A stretch of DNA of 64,000 nucleotides from Mesostigma viride (lineage: Eukaryota > Streptophyta > Mesostigmatophyceae > Mesostigmatales > Mesostigmataceae), in NCBI GenBank assembly GCA_009746045.1, contig RPFO01000240.1:62001-126000 (forward strand). Direction: 5' to 3'. A program made the translations under genes and the position numbers. This document shows, one piece after another, positions 40,059 through 49,994 of the stretch. Each line of letters opens with the position of its first letter. The first letter of the stretch is position 1. The notes beneath the pieces were generated by a model. The model was not told the origin of the DNA and did not search any database. It was given only the letters and a program-made list of their open reading frames with translations.

Positions 40059-40756
40059 AGTTAAACGTTCTTAGCACATGCAATGTGAAGGATATGGTTG
40101 CAATGCAGCAATGTGTGAATATGGTTGGAAACGGAGCTTTGTTAAAATCGGATAATGTTTACAGCGCTCACACACTTGAGGCTTGTACACGCGCTTGCCA
40201 AGTCAAGGCACAACACGTGAGGCGGGCTCGCAAGAGATGCCCATTTGGCACTGGCCTATTGTTTATATACTTGTGCACTGTGCTTGCTAGTCCTGAGCAG
40301 CCTAGGAGGCCTGCTCAGTAATAACACCCCCGGTACAGTATTCACTACCTGTACAGCGCCCAACTCCTATACAGTAGGTCTGCCATACAGGCACAGTGAC
40401 CACAGAGCACAGTCCACAGTGACTATTGCATCTGCACCTAGAAGTCCAGGACTAAGCCTGCGGTACCAACAGACCACAGGTTAAGGTTCCTATTTCCTGC
40501 GTACGACGTATTAATCCAATACCGTCGTAAGTACAGCACCTAATTCCTGTCAGCCCAGGAATTACTGTCGACCCCATATGTCTTCGGCAAATATTCACGT
40601 CCGACTTAGAAGAACAGCCGGCTCGCGCTCGCGCGCGACCGGGAAGTCGGAACGCCATAACTTTCTTGATACTTGTCGGAATGAACTCGTTCCGGTGCCG
40701 CTGGAATCGCAGAGATATGCCGAATCAGGCTTACGCCAATGCGCTTGGCGTTAACT
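40059..40756 (-). repeat. AGTT-L 5' LTR (698 bp)
   Basis: Near-identical to 24529-25225 (one extra A at the left edge, G/A difference near 40395). Outside it lies the CAGCC duplication (40757-40761). Confidence 0.93.
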
Positions 40757-40761
40757 CAGCC

Positions 40762-41179
40762 GGCCGGGGGCGAGCCCCCGGTTGTGGCCCCCTCAGGTCC
40801 CCCGACGGATGCGGGCCAAGAGGAGACTACCTTCCATGTCTCCTTGGAACCACCGGAGCCTACCTTCCTAGTCTCCCTGGAACCACGTCCCCGTCCCGCA
40901 CCAGCCGGATCAGCAATGCCACGTCCTGCGGAGGCCCACTTCGTCGGGTCGACCCTCGCACCCTTCCGCGGAGGAACCGTGCCTACACACCATGGCAGAG
41001 ACGCGACCTCGGGTCGCGGAGGGCCCCAGCGGATCGGGCATTCTGGTACCAGCGGAGCCCGTGATGCGCCTGGAAGCGCTCGTGGCTGCGGTACAATCCG
41101 GACAGGACCTGATACAGCGCCTGATGGTCCAGCACGGTCGTCAAGGCGATCATTCTGCGGCCACCTCAGTGGGCTATGA
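40762..41179 (+). pseudogene. Gyp-G accessory frame 1, distal part after AGTT-L insertion
   Basis: Continues the phase of 23384-24528 once AGTT-L and one CAGCC copy are removed. It contains a Pro/Glu-rich segment with the repeat TTFHVSLEPPEPTFLVSLEP (two FxVSLEP units) and a Ser/Gly-rich end. No domain known. Confidence 0.5.
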
Positions 41180-41972
41180 TGCGGCTTCCAGAGCTCCTGG
41201 TCACGAGGAGTGGTCATTGGGGGACTTCATACGGCCGGTACCGGGCAGAGCGGTGAGACATGGTGGGCCAGGACCTCGCACGGAGAAGCTGTGTGTGACA
41301 TTCGAGGGACCTCCGGCTTTTCAGGTTCCCCCGGGCACGCACCTACCCGCTCCTCTGGTGTTTCAAGCGGGTCCTTGGTTCGCTGTGGATCGCGGGGCTT
41401 ACTGGGAACAGGTAGAGATCACCTTTCGGCCCCAGGTTCCCCTGCCCCTGCCGCAACCCGACGACCCTCGTTTTCCCCTTGCGGTGGGGCATACTGTGCG
41501 GTTCGGGTCCGAAGACTGGTGGGATTGGCGATATCAGGTCGACGGGGTGGGGCACGTGGTGACGCCTCCCAAGGTGGCTCCAGCTGAGGGGAGTGTCTTT
41601 CTTAATCTGGTGGCGCCTGATATTGTAGGGTCCCCGACGGTGTCGATCAACGATGATCACGTGCGTATGGAGGTTTTCATGATGGGGGTGCGCTTTGTCC
41701 GCGAGCATCGTTGTGGGGTGGTGGATCGGTCGGCGCTGACACTCCTATTCACTCATCCCCAGTACTTCGCTGGGTTCCTGTCTCTGTGGCCCAGAGGGTC
41801 GTGGGTGGAGCTGTCCCGGCTGGGCCGGCAGAAGGTGTCCCCCTACCAAGTGGCTTTTGAGGTTGACCTGTGTTCGCACCCTGGGGTGATGACTTCACAG
41901 ATGACCCACGCGGGGCGTAGGGCCTTCACTGAAATCCTGTCGCAGCGACGTGCCACTAGCGGCGGACGCTAG
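40992..41972 (+). CDS. Gyp-G accessory frame 2, unknown function
   Basis: An intact 326-codon frame starting MAETRPRVAEGPSG; it overlaps the end of accessory frame 1 in a different phase. A short helix (LEALVAAVQSGQDLIQRLM) is followed by a globular-looking region rich in aromatic residues (AYWEQVEITFRPQVPLPL, VRFGSEDWWDWRYQVDGVG, HPQYFAGFLSLWPRGSWVEL). No signal peptide or membrane segment is evident, so an envelope protein is unlikely. It lies between pol and the polypurine tract, where some gypsy elements carry extra genes. Confidence 0.6.
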   Translation: MAETRPRVAEGPSGSGILVPAEPVMRLEALVAAVQSGQDLIQRLMVQHGRQGDHSAATSVGYDAASRAPGHEEWSLGDFIRPVPGRAVRHGGPGPRTEKLCVTFEGPPAFQVPPGTHLPAPLVFQAGPWFAVDRGAYWEQVEITFRPQVPLPLPQPDDPRFPLAVGHTVRFGSEDWWDWRYQVDGVGHVVTPPKVAPAEGSVFLNLVAPDIVGSPTVSINDDHVRMEVFMMGVRFVREHRCGVVDRSALTLLFTHPQYFAGFLSLWPRGSWVELSRLGRQKVSPYQVAFEVDLCSHPGVMTSQMTHAGRRAFTEILSQRRATSGGR

Positions 41973-42190
41973 AGTGGTTAGAATAGTTTTCGTGACGGAT
42001 AGCGGATTGATCCAGTCACCATCAGAGTCTTACTACTACGTCAGAGTTGGTCCTGTGTATCAACTTCTAGAGGAACTGGCATTACTAACCTGCGGGTGAA
42101 CCGAGGTTGGGACATAGTACTCTTATAGTAGTGTTGTTTTCCAATCTCACTTGTACGGTAGGGACTACCGACCCCCATGGGGGGGAGGAG
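41973..42190 (+). other. Gyp-G 3' untranslated region and polypurine tract
   Basis: 218 bp without coding potential, ending in GGGGGGGAGGAG (42179-42190), which abuts the 3' LTR and should prime plus-strand DNA. Confidence 0.7.
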
Positions 42191-42774
42191 TGTTACGTCC
42201 CTGCCCTTTTGGTCGGACGTAACAATGGAATAAATTACTAAGGCTGTTTGGTCTATTGGACTTGGGTTTTATGGACCTTGGCTATTGTGTGAATTGGACT
42301 AGTTATTTTGGTCCTAGGTTGTCCTTCTAGGGGCCGGCGCTGTGGCGCCGCGCCAGTTCTGAGTCCGTCAGTAGTTCTAGGCGTGGATCCTATAGTTGAG
42401 GGTCGATGTCGGCCCGGATCCTACGTGGAATGAGTGACTCGGATTGTTCTAGGGAAATTGGCGTGTATCTGCGCCGCAACCAACCTAGGTTAAATTGGTC
42501 CGAGGACGAAAGTCTCGTCCTCTTGGTTTAATGAATGATAAGTGCGAATACGCCTACACATTGAGCCCGGGGCATTATCCATTTGTAATTGGTATTGCTA
42601 GCCAATATAAGTGTGAACTAATTAGCTTGGCATTAAGCCGTGATGCCAGATATCTCACGACTCCCGTCGTGAAGCGCAACCTACTTTAGGCTATCTTGAA
42701 TTATTCCTAATTCCGGCAAGGAGGGTCTTTCGCTACGTAGCTCAGGCTAGGTGTGTCTGGGCAGGGACGTAACA
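42191..42774 (+). repeat. Gyp-G 3' LTR (584 bp)
   Basis: Same length as 14910-15493 with no difference seen; followed by the CGTGC duplication. Confidence 0.94.
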
Positions 42775-42779
42775 CGTGC

Positions 42780-43081
42780 ATTCTAATTTATTCCTCTCGA
42801 CGAAAACATCAGATTGGACCCCCGTGGCGATGGTCATCAATAAAATCATCGACACTGCAAAAAACGCGAACTCCGCTACGAAGTAGTATCATTTACTCAT
42901 CGTCTTTAAGATTCGCTCAGTTTCTCTGCATTCCGCGAGCTATCTTTTTCTACTCTGCCTGAAAGCACGTCGCCATGGCCAGCTCCAGTAGGGGTGCGCG
43001 CACCGTGCACCACTTTTTCACGGTACGGACGGGTACCGCGAATTTTTCGGCGCCAAAAATATTCGCGCCGGGACCGTCCCC
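42780..43081. other. right arm of TTAA-2, non-coding
   Basis: Inverted homologue of 2912-3230 in TTAA-1. Shared features are GGCGCGAATATTTT...GGCGCC, the GTACCG/TTTTCACGGTAC block, GGTGCGCGCACC and GGCGAC. It ends GGGACCGTCCCC next to TTAA. Confidence 0.75.
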
Positions 43082-43085
43082 TTAA

Positions 43086-43228
43086 CCTCTAGTTGAGGCC
43101 TACCTCCTTGTTGGAGACCAACCCCAAGGTAATATATTTAATCAACCAAGCAATATTTTGTGGCTGTCATCACATTGAGTAACAAGGGGTCAAAAGATCT
43201 TTCCTCCTCCACCTTTACTATTTTAACA
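43086..43228 (+). repeat. LTR-C 5' LTR, second part
   Basis: 143 bp matching the end of 44075-44896 with three substitutions; completes the LTR begun at 12635. Confidence 0.92.
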
Positions 43229-44074
43229 TGGTATCGGTATGGGAGTGACCCATGAACCCATTTCTTGAGCCGTGAACCGTTTCTCCAAAAGCCGCACTTT
43301 CCGGATCCCGTTTTTTGAGCGGTCGGCCTGCAGCCAGGTACCCAACTTTGAGCGTGCAGATCTTTTGACTGGGACATTATTTTTCACCGCTCTTAGATGC
43401 GTTGGAAGCGTCACATCGTCTTCGTTTCAACGCCGCCAAGAACGCTGTCATCGGCATCCTGGTGCAAAAGTTACTCAAGTTCGCACCGACCTACCTGGCC
43501 AGCTCGTCAGTGCGCATATCTTTTTAACGACTCATCCGTTGAGGTGTCGTCGAAAAGGGCATTCTGTGGCGATTCTATCAAGCCATAACGCGCCCCAAGC
43601 TGTTTAGTACTACGGCAACAAGGTTCATTCCTGTCGGACCAGCGGATTTCCGGAATTTCTCATCTTTCTCGTCAACAGCACATCCGTTTGGACCGCGCTA
43701 GGCGTCCATCGACGCGGAATTTTATGCTCGTTTCAACAAGCTATCATACGTTGTCATCGGTTTGGTACAACGCCAACCACACTCATTTCCGTGGCGCCAG
43801 CTGACGGACCTTTGCCGACATGCAACTTTTACGTGGCTTCTCTTTTGAGCCATTTGTGACGTCTTCGGATTCGTCTCCTTCTTCCGGTTTTAACAAGCCA
43901 TCACACGTTTCAGTTCATCAAGCTTTTCGACAACTGCATTGATTTGAAGTCGTCATGTCGTGGCTTACCGTGTAAGGGGGGAGTGGCTGGGTTGTTTCTA
44001 CCCGGTAAGCCCTACTGCCTAAGTAAGGGGGGAGCACAGTTGTTTGAGTCAATCCCAGCAACGTGCAAGGGGGG
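43229..44074 (+). other. LTR-C interior
   Basis: Starts with the primer site TGGTATCGGTAT (43229-43240). No frame resembles Gag or Pol; a reading that begins MNPFLEP stops at once, a likely relic of the frame seen in Cop-B. Purine tracts AAGGGGGGAG at 43974 and 44025 precede the final AAGGGGGG at 44068-44074. Confidence 0.7.
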
Positions 44075-44896
44075 TGTCAGGATTTTAGATAATCCTGGTT
44101 GTGCCCGTTTGCTAGCCCATTTAATGTTGTGGCCAACTTTCTGTAAACGGGGGAATAATTAGGAATGCGTCCTAATAATAATAATAATCGCTTCCGCCCA
44201 CCGTATTTCTGGCCAAGATTGTGAGGGCTAGGTAGTGCTTGCCGTGTCCTTTACGGCGCTAGTTTTCTTATTGAAAACAGTTGAGTGAGTATACAAGTTA
44301 ATCCTGTACCTCGGCACTATATACGCATATCATTTATGGACATGCTAGTGGTTGCATGAATTTCTATAGTGAACTATTGTACGTCTCTGGCGCTGCCTAG
44401 GAGGCGCTGTGGCCTAGTCCCCGCATGCCATAACGTCGTGCCAACTAATGTTGGTCACCGTCACTTGTGGTGAAAAGTTTGCTCAATTTCATACCGTAAG
44501 ATTTGTAATGGATCAACGGTAGCAAACAGTGTAGCCGCCACTGAAGGACTTTGTCCCTTCCACATAAGTGACTCATGGTACACGAGAAATTTACCTTGTT
44601 GGTCCCCATGTGTATGGGTAAGCCCTAGTTGGGTATGGCTGCCTAGTTGGTAGACAAGAGACATGCTCTAGTTGAGTATGCAACAGTCTCTCGTTGAGAT
44701 TGTGTAGTGGCATAGTTTGCCCAAGCCCATGATTCCTAGTTGGATGGGATTAACCTCTAGTTGAGGCCTACCTCCTTGTTGGAGACCAACCCCAAGGTAA
44801 TATATTTAATCAACCAAGCAATATTTTGTGGCTGTCATCACATTGGGTAACAAGGGGTCAAAAGATCTTTCCTCCTCCACCTTTAATATTTCAACA
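44075..44896 (+). repeat. LTR-C 3' LTR (822 bp)
   Basis: TGTCAGGATTTTAG...TATTTCAACA, uninterrupted; followed by CACAC. It is the template that shows how the split 5' LTR was joined. Confidence 0.94.
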
Positions 44897-45399
44897 CACA
44901 CAACCATACCCACATTAATTAATTAATTAATTAATTAATAGACACGTGACTGCGTCACGTGAGCGTAAGTCCTCAGTGGGAGGGGAACATGGGATGGGGA
45001 ACCATACCCACATCATCCTTGCCACAATACGTTTTATGAATCCCCTCAAACCTTTGCGAGAAGCTATACTCTGCGACAGCGTCCCCTGGCGACGACATAT
45101 ACGCATATGCGTTCTCAGCTACTATATTCATTAATTCCCATGGCAGCCGTCTTGTGAGGGGTCCGACGTACCTTTGCTGCCAGAGATTCTTCTGCGAATG
45201 CGGTTGCCGCTGGGCGCTTTGCCACCCAGCGTGCTTCCCAGGCCCGCGCGTCCTCCATCGATACACAACAGAGGCTGTCCTGACTGCGAAAGACTTAATT
45301 ACCAAGGTCTTCGTCGTCAATTAACGCGTCTTCTACGTCTTCCACAGTGTGCATGCGTATAGCTAGCCAGCTATGTCGCGGTTTACGATCCAGTTAAAA

Positions 45400-45710
45400 A
45401 TAACGGCCCCGTAACCAGCCCAGTACCTAATATTGGGGCAGCTATGGCGCTGTACCCACTACCTGACCCGTCCCGTATACCCCAACGTAACCTGAACCGA
45501 AGCCGTTCACGCCCCCGTAAACATAACCGGCCCAGTTACTGGGCCGTACGGAATCTCGGGGCCAATATTCCGAATGGTACCGTAACCGGTCCGGTAACCC
45601 AAACCGCCAACGAATACGGACCCGTAACCTGGCCCGTCGAAGTTACTGGGCAGGTTACGGGGGCGTCGAAGTTACCGGACAGGTTACGGGGGCTTCAAAT
45701 TAACTCCTAG
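45400..45710. repeat. GTAACC-rich block
   Basis: About a dozen degenerate CCGTAACC/GGTTACGG units in both orientations, including a direct repeat of CAGGTTACGGGGGC at about 45651 and 45681. The open frame across it is low complexity and I do not call it a gene. Confidence 0.45.
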
Positions 45711-45838
45711 TGCACCCCCCAGTCGGTGGTGCCTCCGCGTGTGACTAAGTTTGGCATGCATAGCGATCTTCGGGATGTGGTGCCCGCAACCCTGTAACTA
45801 GGAACTAGACATAGCTACATCCATCCACCCCATGCCGC

Positions 45839-46030
45839 AAGAAGCTCTCGGAGACTCGCTTCACGCTGGACGACGACTTGACCCTGGCCCAGCAACAGCG
45901 GCGACGCGAGCTATGGCCGACCTACCTTCAGCTGCGGCAGCGCGCAGGGGGGAAGCCGGTGTACTGGAGGGGGGCGGTCATCCACGTTGACCACAAGCCC
46001 TGGCAGGCCCCTCCTGCCACCTCAGACTAG
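45839..46030 (+). pseudogene. possible LINE ORF1 fragment
   Basis: A 64-codon stretch ending in TAG reads RFTLDDDLTLAQQQRRRELW, PTYLQLRQRAG, KPVYWRGAVIHVDH. The pattern DLT..Q..RR.ELWP....R..G....RG..I.VD is common in the C-terminal region of LINE ORF1-like proteins and related retroelement proteins. Only this exon-sized piece remains, without a start. Assignment is tentative. Confidence 0.4.
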
Positions 46031-47020
46031 GGAACATATACCAGTAGTGTAGATTAGTCAGGCTTAGCCTAGTATGTGGCCCACGCTCATGTGCGCCCAT
46101 AATGGCCCCCATGGATGATGTCAAGGAGACAACCAGCGCAGGCCAGAAATCGGGAGAATCCGGACCATGGTAGCTCGAGCCTGCCGTTATCTTGTCCGCG
46201 TGTTCGAGTCGTTCAGGATGATGAAGATGAATTGTGATGGAAATGTGTATCCGTTTGCATTGAAATTATGGCTGGCTTACCCCCATGGATGATGTCTTCA
46301 GTATTTAGCTATACGCCATGCCTACAATGGGACCTCCCATGGATGTTGCAGTCAGCATTTAGCCATGCTATGTCTAAGCAGGGAGCTACTCTCTGCTGAG
46401 ATGCCATGTGTACACCAGCTATAGCCAAGCCACATACCTTCCACCCCATATGTCATGCAGGCCTTCTAGGCCCTCTCCTCAAGCCGCCTTGTGTGCTTGT
46501 GCTTGTTTAGGAGGCATGAACCATCATGGCGGTGCAGGTGCACCTTGTGCACCCAGAGCAGGTGATAGTTACAATACATCCTACACCTGCAGGTTGTCGC
46601 CCTGATTGTATCTAAAACCCATAGATGCCCCTTTCTCAGGGCTATGTGTTACCATATGCTCCCCACGGAGCTATGATTTTAATTAATTAATTAATTAATC
46701 CACCCCACGTGTCTATTCATTAATCCACCCCATCCCATATTCATTTCCCTGAGGACGTCTGCACACGTGACACAGTTACGTGTAAATTAATTAATTAATT
46801 GCTCTCATTAGGATCAAATCCATTCATGGAGCCTCGTGATCTCCCAACGGAGTCATGTTATAATTTCATTTCATTTCATTTCATTTAATGGAGCCTCGTT
46901 TTCATGGTGATGCATGAGAGAATTCAACGCATATGATAGGACGTAGTATATAATAACACGTGACGCAGTCACGTGTCTATTAATTATTAATTAATTAATT
47001 AACAACACGCCCGGAAAGAA

Positions 47021-49804
47021 ATCAATAATGGTTCTAGTCGCCCATTGTCCTCCAATGTTCTGGCCAGTCCTGCACAGCAAGTATACCTCAGCCCTTCGCT
47101 GCTACACCAAAACACTTTTAAATGTGCTGACATTTTCAAGAAGCAACTCGCACAACCTTGAAAGGTGGACATTAAGTGAAGTGAGACAACTATGCCTGGA
47201 CGCATTACATTTACACTATGTGTAAAATGTGTGGGCATGTGTGCAGCTATGACGCGTACAATGGGCACGCTACACAAGGGCAACTACAATGCATGCGCAG
47301 TTAATTCCTACCTGTACCGGGGTGGGTAATCAGGCAATCAGCGGGCCTTCTCCATGACATAAGCAGATGGCATCTCGCAGTGTTGAAATATTTATCTACA
47401 ACAATAAAACAGAAGTGTGGCGTTGGGGTGTGCAAGACAAGTTGTTTACAGAGGTAGTGCGAGAAAACCACTTACACATGGCGTCATTCCAAGAATTTAA
47501 ACGAACCACATGGGTCACACCCTGATGCAGCCGGCCGGTTCAGGATTGAGATAGGCAACACCAGTGGAATTGAAAATGCCATTCTGGTCCTCAGGCCAGT
47601 TGTTGGCGCGCAACACCATCAGCTCTGCTCTGGCCAAGGAAATGGAAGCAGATAACAACACTTGCTAACCGAGTGTAGCCCAGACCCGTCTATTCACATA
47701 AGCAACACAAGACCTGCAATGATGCCTGCCAGAAAGCCAGCAAGCCACCAACGTGCCAACGCAAGCCAGCAAACATGCAGCAAGCATAGCAAGAACTAAC
47801 CACAGTGATAATTTCACATCCCCAATCTGCCAGTCCTTAGTTGCGGAGCTGAGGCTGATTGCGAGTGCGGCCCGCTAACGGTGAAAGGTGGTTACCTGCA
47901 AAAAAAAATCGCCCTATAATTGCGCACAGCACTTGAGTGCTCTGTGATCTCTCAATAGAAGCCCATGTTCCGTCAATAACTTGCGAGTTGCGCCTGCAAG
48001 GCAAACAAGTACAGACAGCCACCAATGCAAGCAATACAGCTATGCGTATAACCTAGATATGCAAACAGGCGCACAAGTAAGCAAGCCACCTAGTACAGCA
48101 TTGAATGCATGCAATTGCGGCGGCGACAGCAATGGCAGTCATGACTTTGGACAGCCATGAGAGTCGTGACAGTCATGATAGCAAGGACAGCCATGAGAGC
48201 CATAACGGGCATTACCGCCATGACGGCCCAGCAGCGAACAATAATAACACCAAGACAAGTACAAAACCATAACCAACAAGCACTCCTGCTTGATGGGCTC
48301 TCGCTCGACAATGCAACGTCGGGACCTGACCCAAAGCACGGCCGCTTTTATGCACACTCCTACATTCATCAACCTACAATGGACAACGCAGAAGAACCAA
48401 GACAGCTTGCAGGAAAGAAGAAAAAAGAACAGCAACCCCGTTCGCCAGTTGCATGTTACGGCTGTTGAAAGGTGAATATGGCGAGCACAGTCGCAGGCAA
48501 CTCGCCTGGATTTTGGTCCGCCTGGCAACATTACAAGTCAATATCAATCTTCTAAGTGACACTCCATTGGCAGAGGCAATAATGCCAAGGAACATTCGAT
48601 AGTAATGCCGTCATTAGATTGACTGCCTTGGAACATTCTTGCACGACAAACACGGTAAGACTCAGGAAAAAATCCATGCAAAAATGCCTGCTATTGGATT
48701 GAAATCAACGCTTACTTGCACAATTATTGAAACAACAAGATATTGAAATATCAGTCTACACTCAGATAAATGTCCATGCAGGCCCCGTCACTTTCCGGAA
48801 TAACTTCCCCGCAATGGCTGCCGGGGTTGGCCGCTGCTCTGTCTGCTCTCGCGTTGGGTTTAACAGCTGTTACCTGTCAGAGCTCTTGACTCTTACTTAA
48901 CGACAGCTCTACCAAACGGAAGCCACTATTTTTATCAAGATTGGCCCGTCGTTGTATCATCCCACCAGCCTGAGCCACTACACGATTGATAAGAAGCACT
49001 CCAACCAATCTCCTGGTGGGAGGTTGGGCCCCGGCAAAGGCCCGGGCCAATGCGACTTTGCGAGGACATAACTTAGCTCCCCTTGCGTAAATGCAGCCCG
49101 CCACCGGCCTTCATGAAAGACACAATATAAACTTTGATCGACCATGCAACGTGAAGTGGCGAAGTCTCGATTTGCGCGCGACAGCGCAGTTATGGCATGC
49201 CCTGCTTTCCGCACCAAATTTCTCTGACGATTATAAAGAACACTTCCACTCTCATACTCGTCGTCCAGATTTGGCCCGTCGGAAGGGCGTCGGGCGAGGT
49301 AAAAGCGACCTTGCTACGATTGAAAATTCCATGGTGTTATGCGAAATAATGGAACCTTCCGTGCAATTTGGAGTAAAGAGCATTGCGTCAGGCCTGCATC
49401 GGGCGCAGTGCTTCCTTGAAATGGCCAAGTCTCGATTTTGCGCGCGACAGCGGTTTTGTGGTATGCCCTGCTTCTCGCGCCAAATCCGCCCTCTGGCCCA
49501 GCGCGGCGCGTCCGGACAAGTGCGGGTACCTCGGTGTCACCCGCACCTGCGGCATCCCGCACTTGTGTCACCTTTCGGATGTTGCTGCAAATACATAGTG
49601 GCTTCCGTGAGTTTTTATCGTTCATCTGAGTCTACAGGGCGTGCAATGAGGACGCGTGTGTGATCCGTGTGTCGCGCCGCGCCGCGCATAGTGTGCAGCA
49701 TGCTTCAGCTTCAAAGTCGCTGACGGCCGAGGCCAGCCTTGGGTCGCGCAAGAACCCTCCATTTCCGGTTGGTTTCACTCTTTTGATACTTTTTTTATTA
49801 ATCT
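47021..49804. other. flank without a recognised gene
   Basis: No family recognised. A degenerate minisatellite lies at 48129-48230 (GACAGCCATGAGAG-like units, period about 27-30). GCCAGCAAGCC-type repeats occur at 47730-47790. A diverged direct repeat lies at about 49160-49212 and 49423-49484 (AAGTCTCGATTTGCGCGCGA...TGCCCTGCTT). Confidence 0.45.
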
Positions 49805-49994
49805 GGCGGAGCCAATTTTCGGAAGAACCGTTAGGTTCGCCAGAATTGGCGAAGCTTATAAGGCCGTACACGTGAGAAAACATAGGAATAGGGGATGAAA
49901 ATCCGACAATCCATCCATCCATCCATCCGATCCACCGAATTTGTCCCGAATTTGCAAGCAGAAGGGTGAGGTTCTTCCGAAAATTGGCTCCGCC
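49805..49994. repeat. 190-bp MITE-like element with perfect 25-bp inverted ends
   Basis: GGCGGAGCCAATTTTCGGAA... at 49805-49829 is the exact reverse complement of 49970-49994. The body contains an (ATCC)5 microsatellite near 49914. No target duplication is obvious, so the family is unknown. Confidence 0.7.

Larger units (their letters stand above)
24529..40756 (-). mobile_element. AGTT-L: atypical Copia-related LTR retrotransposon, minus strand
   Basis: Direct repeats of about 697 bp (24529-25225, 40059-40756) bound the element; they differ by one substitution and one base insertion. The duplication CAGCC lies at 24524-24528 and 40757-40761. In its own sense the element begins AGTTAACG and ends CGTTAACT instead of TG...CA. 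Order on the minus strand: LTR, 250-codon unknown frame, (AGTT-M and a foldback inserted), gag, in-frame UGA, pol, a 22-nt T-arm-like motif, purine tract GAAGAAAAGAAAGGA, LTR. Without the insertions it is about 8.1 kb, close to the 7.8 kb of AGTT-M. It sits in accessory frame 1 of Gyp-G. Confidence 0.92.
14910..42774 (+). mobile_element. Gyp-G: large chromodomain Ty3/gypsy element (chromovirus) with accessory frames
   Basis: Two 584-bp LTRs (14910-15493, 42191-42774) with no difference seen, flanked by the duplication CGTGC (14905-14909, 42775-42779). Without AGTT-L the element is about 11.6 kb. Order: leader repeats, RNase H1-type hybrid-binding frame, polyQ-rich Gag, zinc knuckle, protease, RT, RNase H, integrase, chromodomain, then two further frames of unknown function before the polypurine tract GGGGGGGAGGAG (42179-42190). 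The gag-pol region is broken by at least six frameshifts although the LTRs look identical. Integrase before the chromodomain and after RNase H is the Ty3/gypsy order. Confidence 0.93.
13314..43081. mobile_element. TTAA-2: TTAA-flanked DNA transposon expanded by nested retroelements
   Basis: TTAA lies on both sides (13310-13313, 43082-43085). The inverted ends are GGGGAGGGTCCC (left) and, read inward from the right, GGGGACGGTCCC: 11 of 12 bases. Removing Gyp-G and its duplication leaves about 1.90 kb. Its left arm corresponds to the right arm of TTAA-1 and its right arm to the left arm of TTAA-1, so the two copies lie in opposite orientation. No transposase frame is seen. Joining the outer sides (13313 to 43086) restores an uninterrupted LTR-C 5' LTR, which proves the boundaries. 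Confidence 0.85.
12635..44896 (+). mobile_element. LTR-C: non-coding LTR element split by a 29.8-kb nested insertion
   Basis: The LTRs are 822 bp. The 5' copy is divided into 12635-13313 and 43086-43228; the 3' copy is 44075-44896. The duplication CACAC lies at 12630-12634 and 44897-44901. The two LTRs differ at about six positions. After subtraction of TTAA-2 the element is 2,490 bp (822 + 846 + 822). The 846-bp interior has a primer-binding site and a polypurine tract but no recognisable frame, so it is a TRIM/LARD-like non-autonomous element. Its 5' LTR received TTAA-2 at a TTAA site (13310-13313 and 43082-43085). Confidence 0.92.
44902..47020. repeat. cluster of short retroposons with (TTAA)n tails
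   Basis: An insert at about 44916-45000 has a (TTAA)n tract, a CACGTGACTGCGTCACGTG palindrome and a GTCCTCAGTGGGAGGG/ATGGGATGGGG head. It is flanked by the 13-bp direct repeat ACCATACCCACAT (44903-44915 and 45001-45013). Related copies in the other orientation lie at 46681-46720, 46721-46800 and 46960-47001, each with a TTAATTAATT tail and a CACGTGAC-type core. Long target duplications and a simple-repeat tail are typical of SINE-like retroposition. Confidence 0.6.

Noticed and set aside
40992-41972. Accessory frame 2 of Gyp-G as an envelope gene
   Set aside because: No signal peptide, membrane anchor or cleavage-site pattern visible.
45444-45710. 88-codon frame in the GTAACC-rich block
   Set aside because: Low-complexity product of a repeat.
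49091-49663. 190-codon frame in the right flank
   Set aside because: Spans a diverged direct repeat and has no recognisable domain; likely chance.
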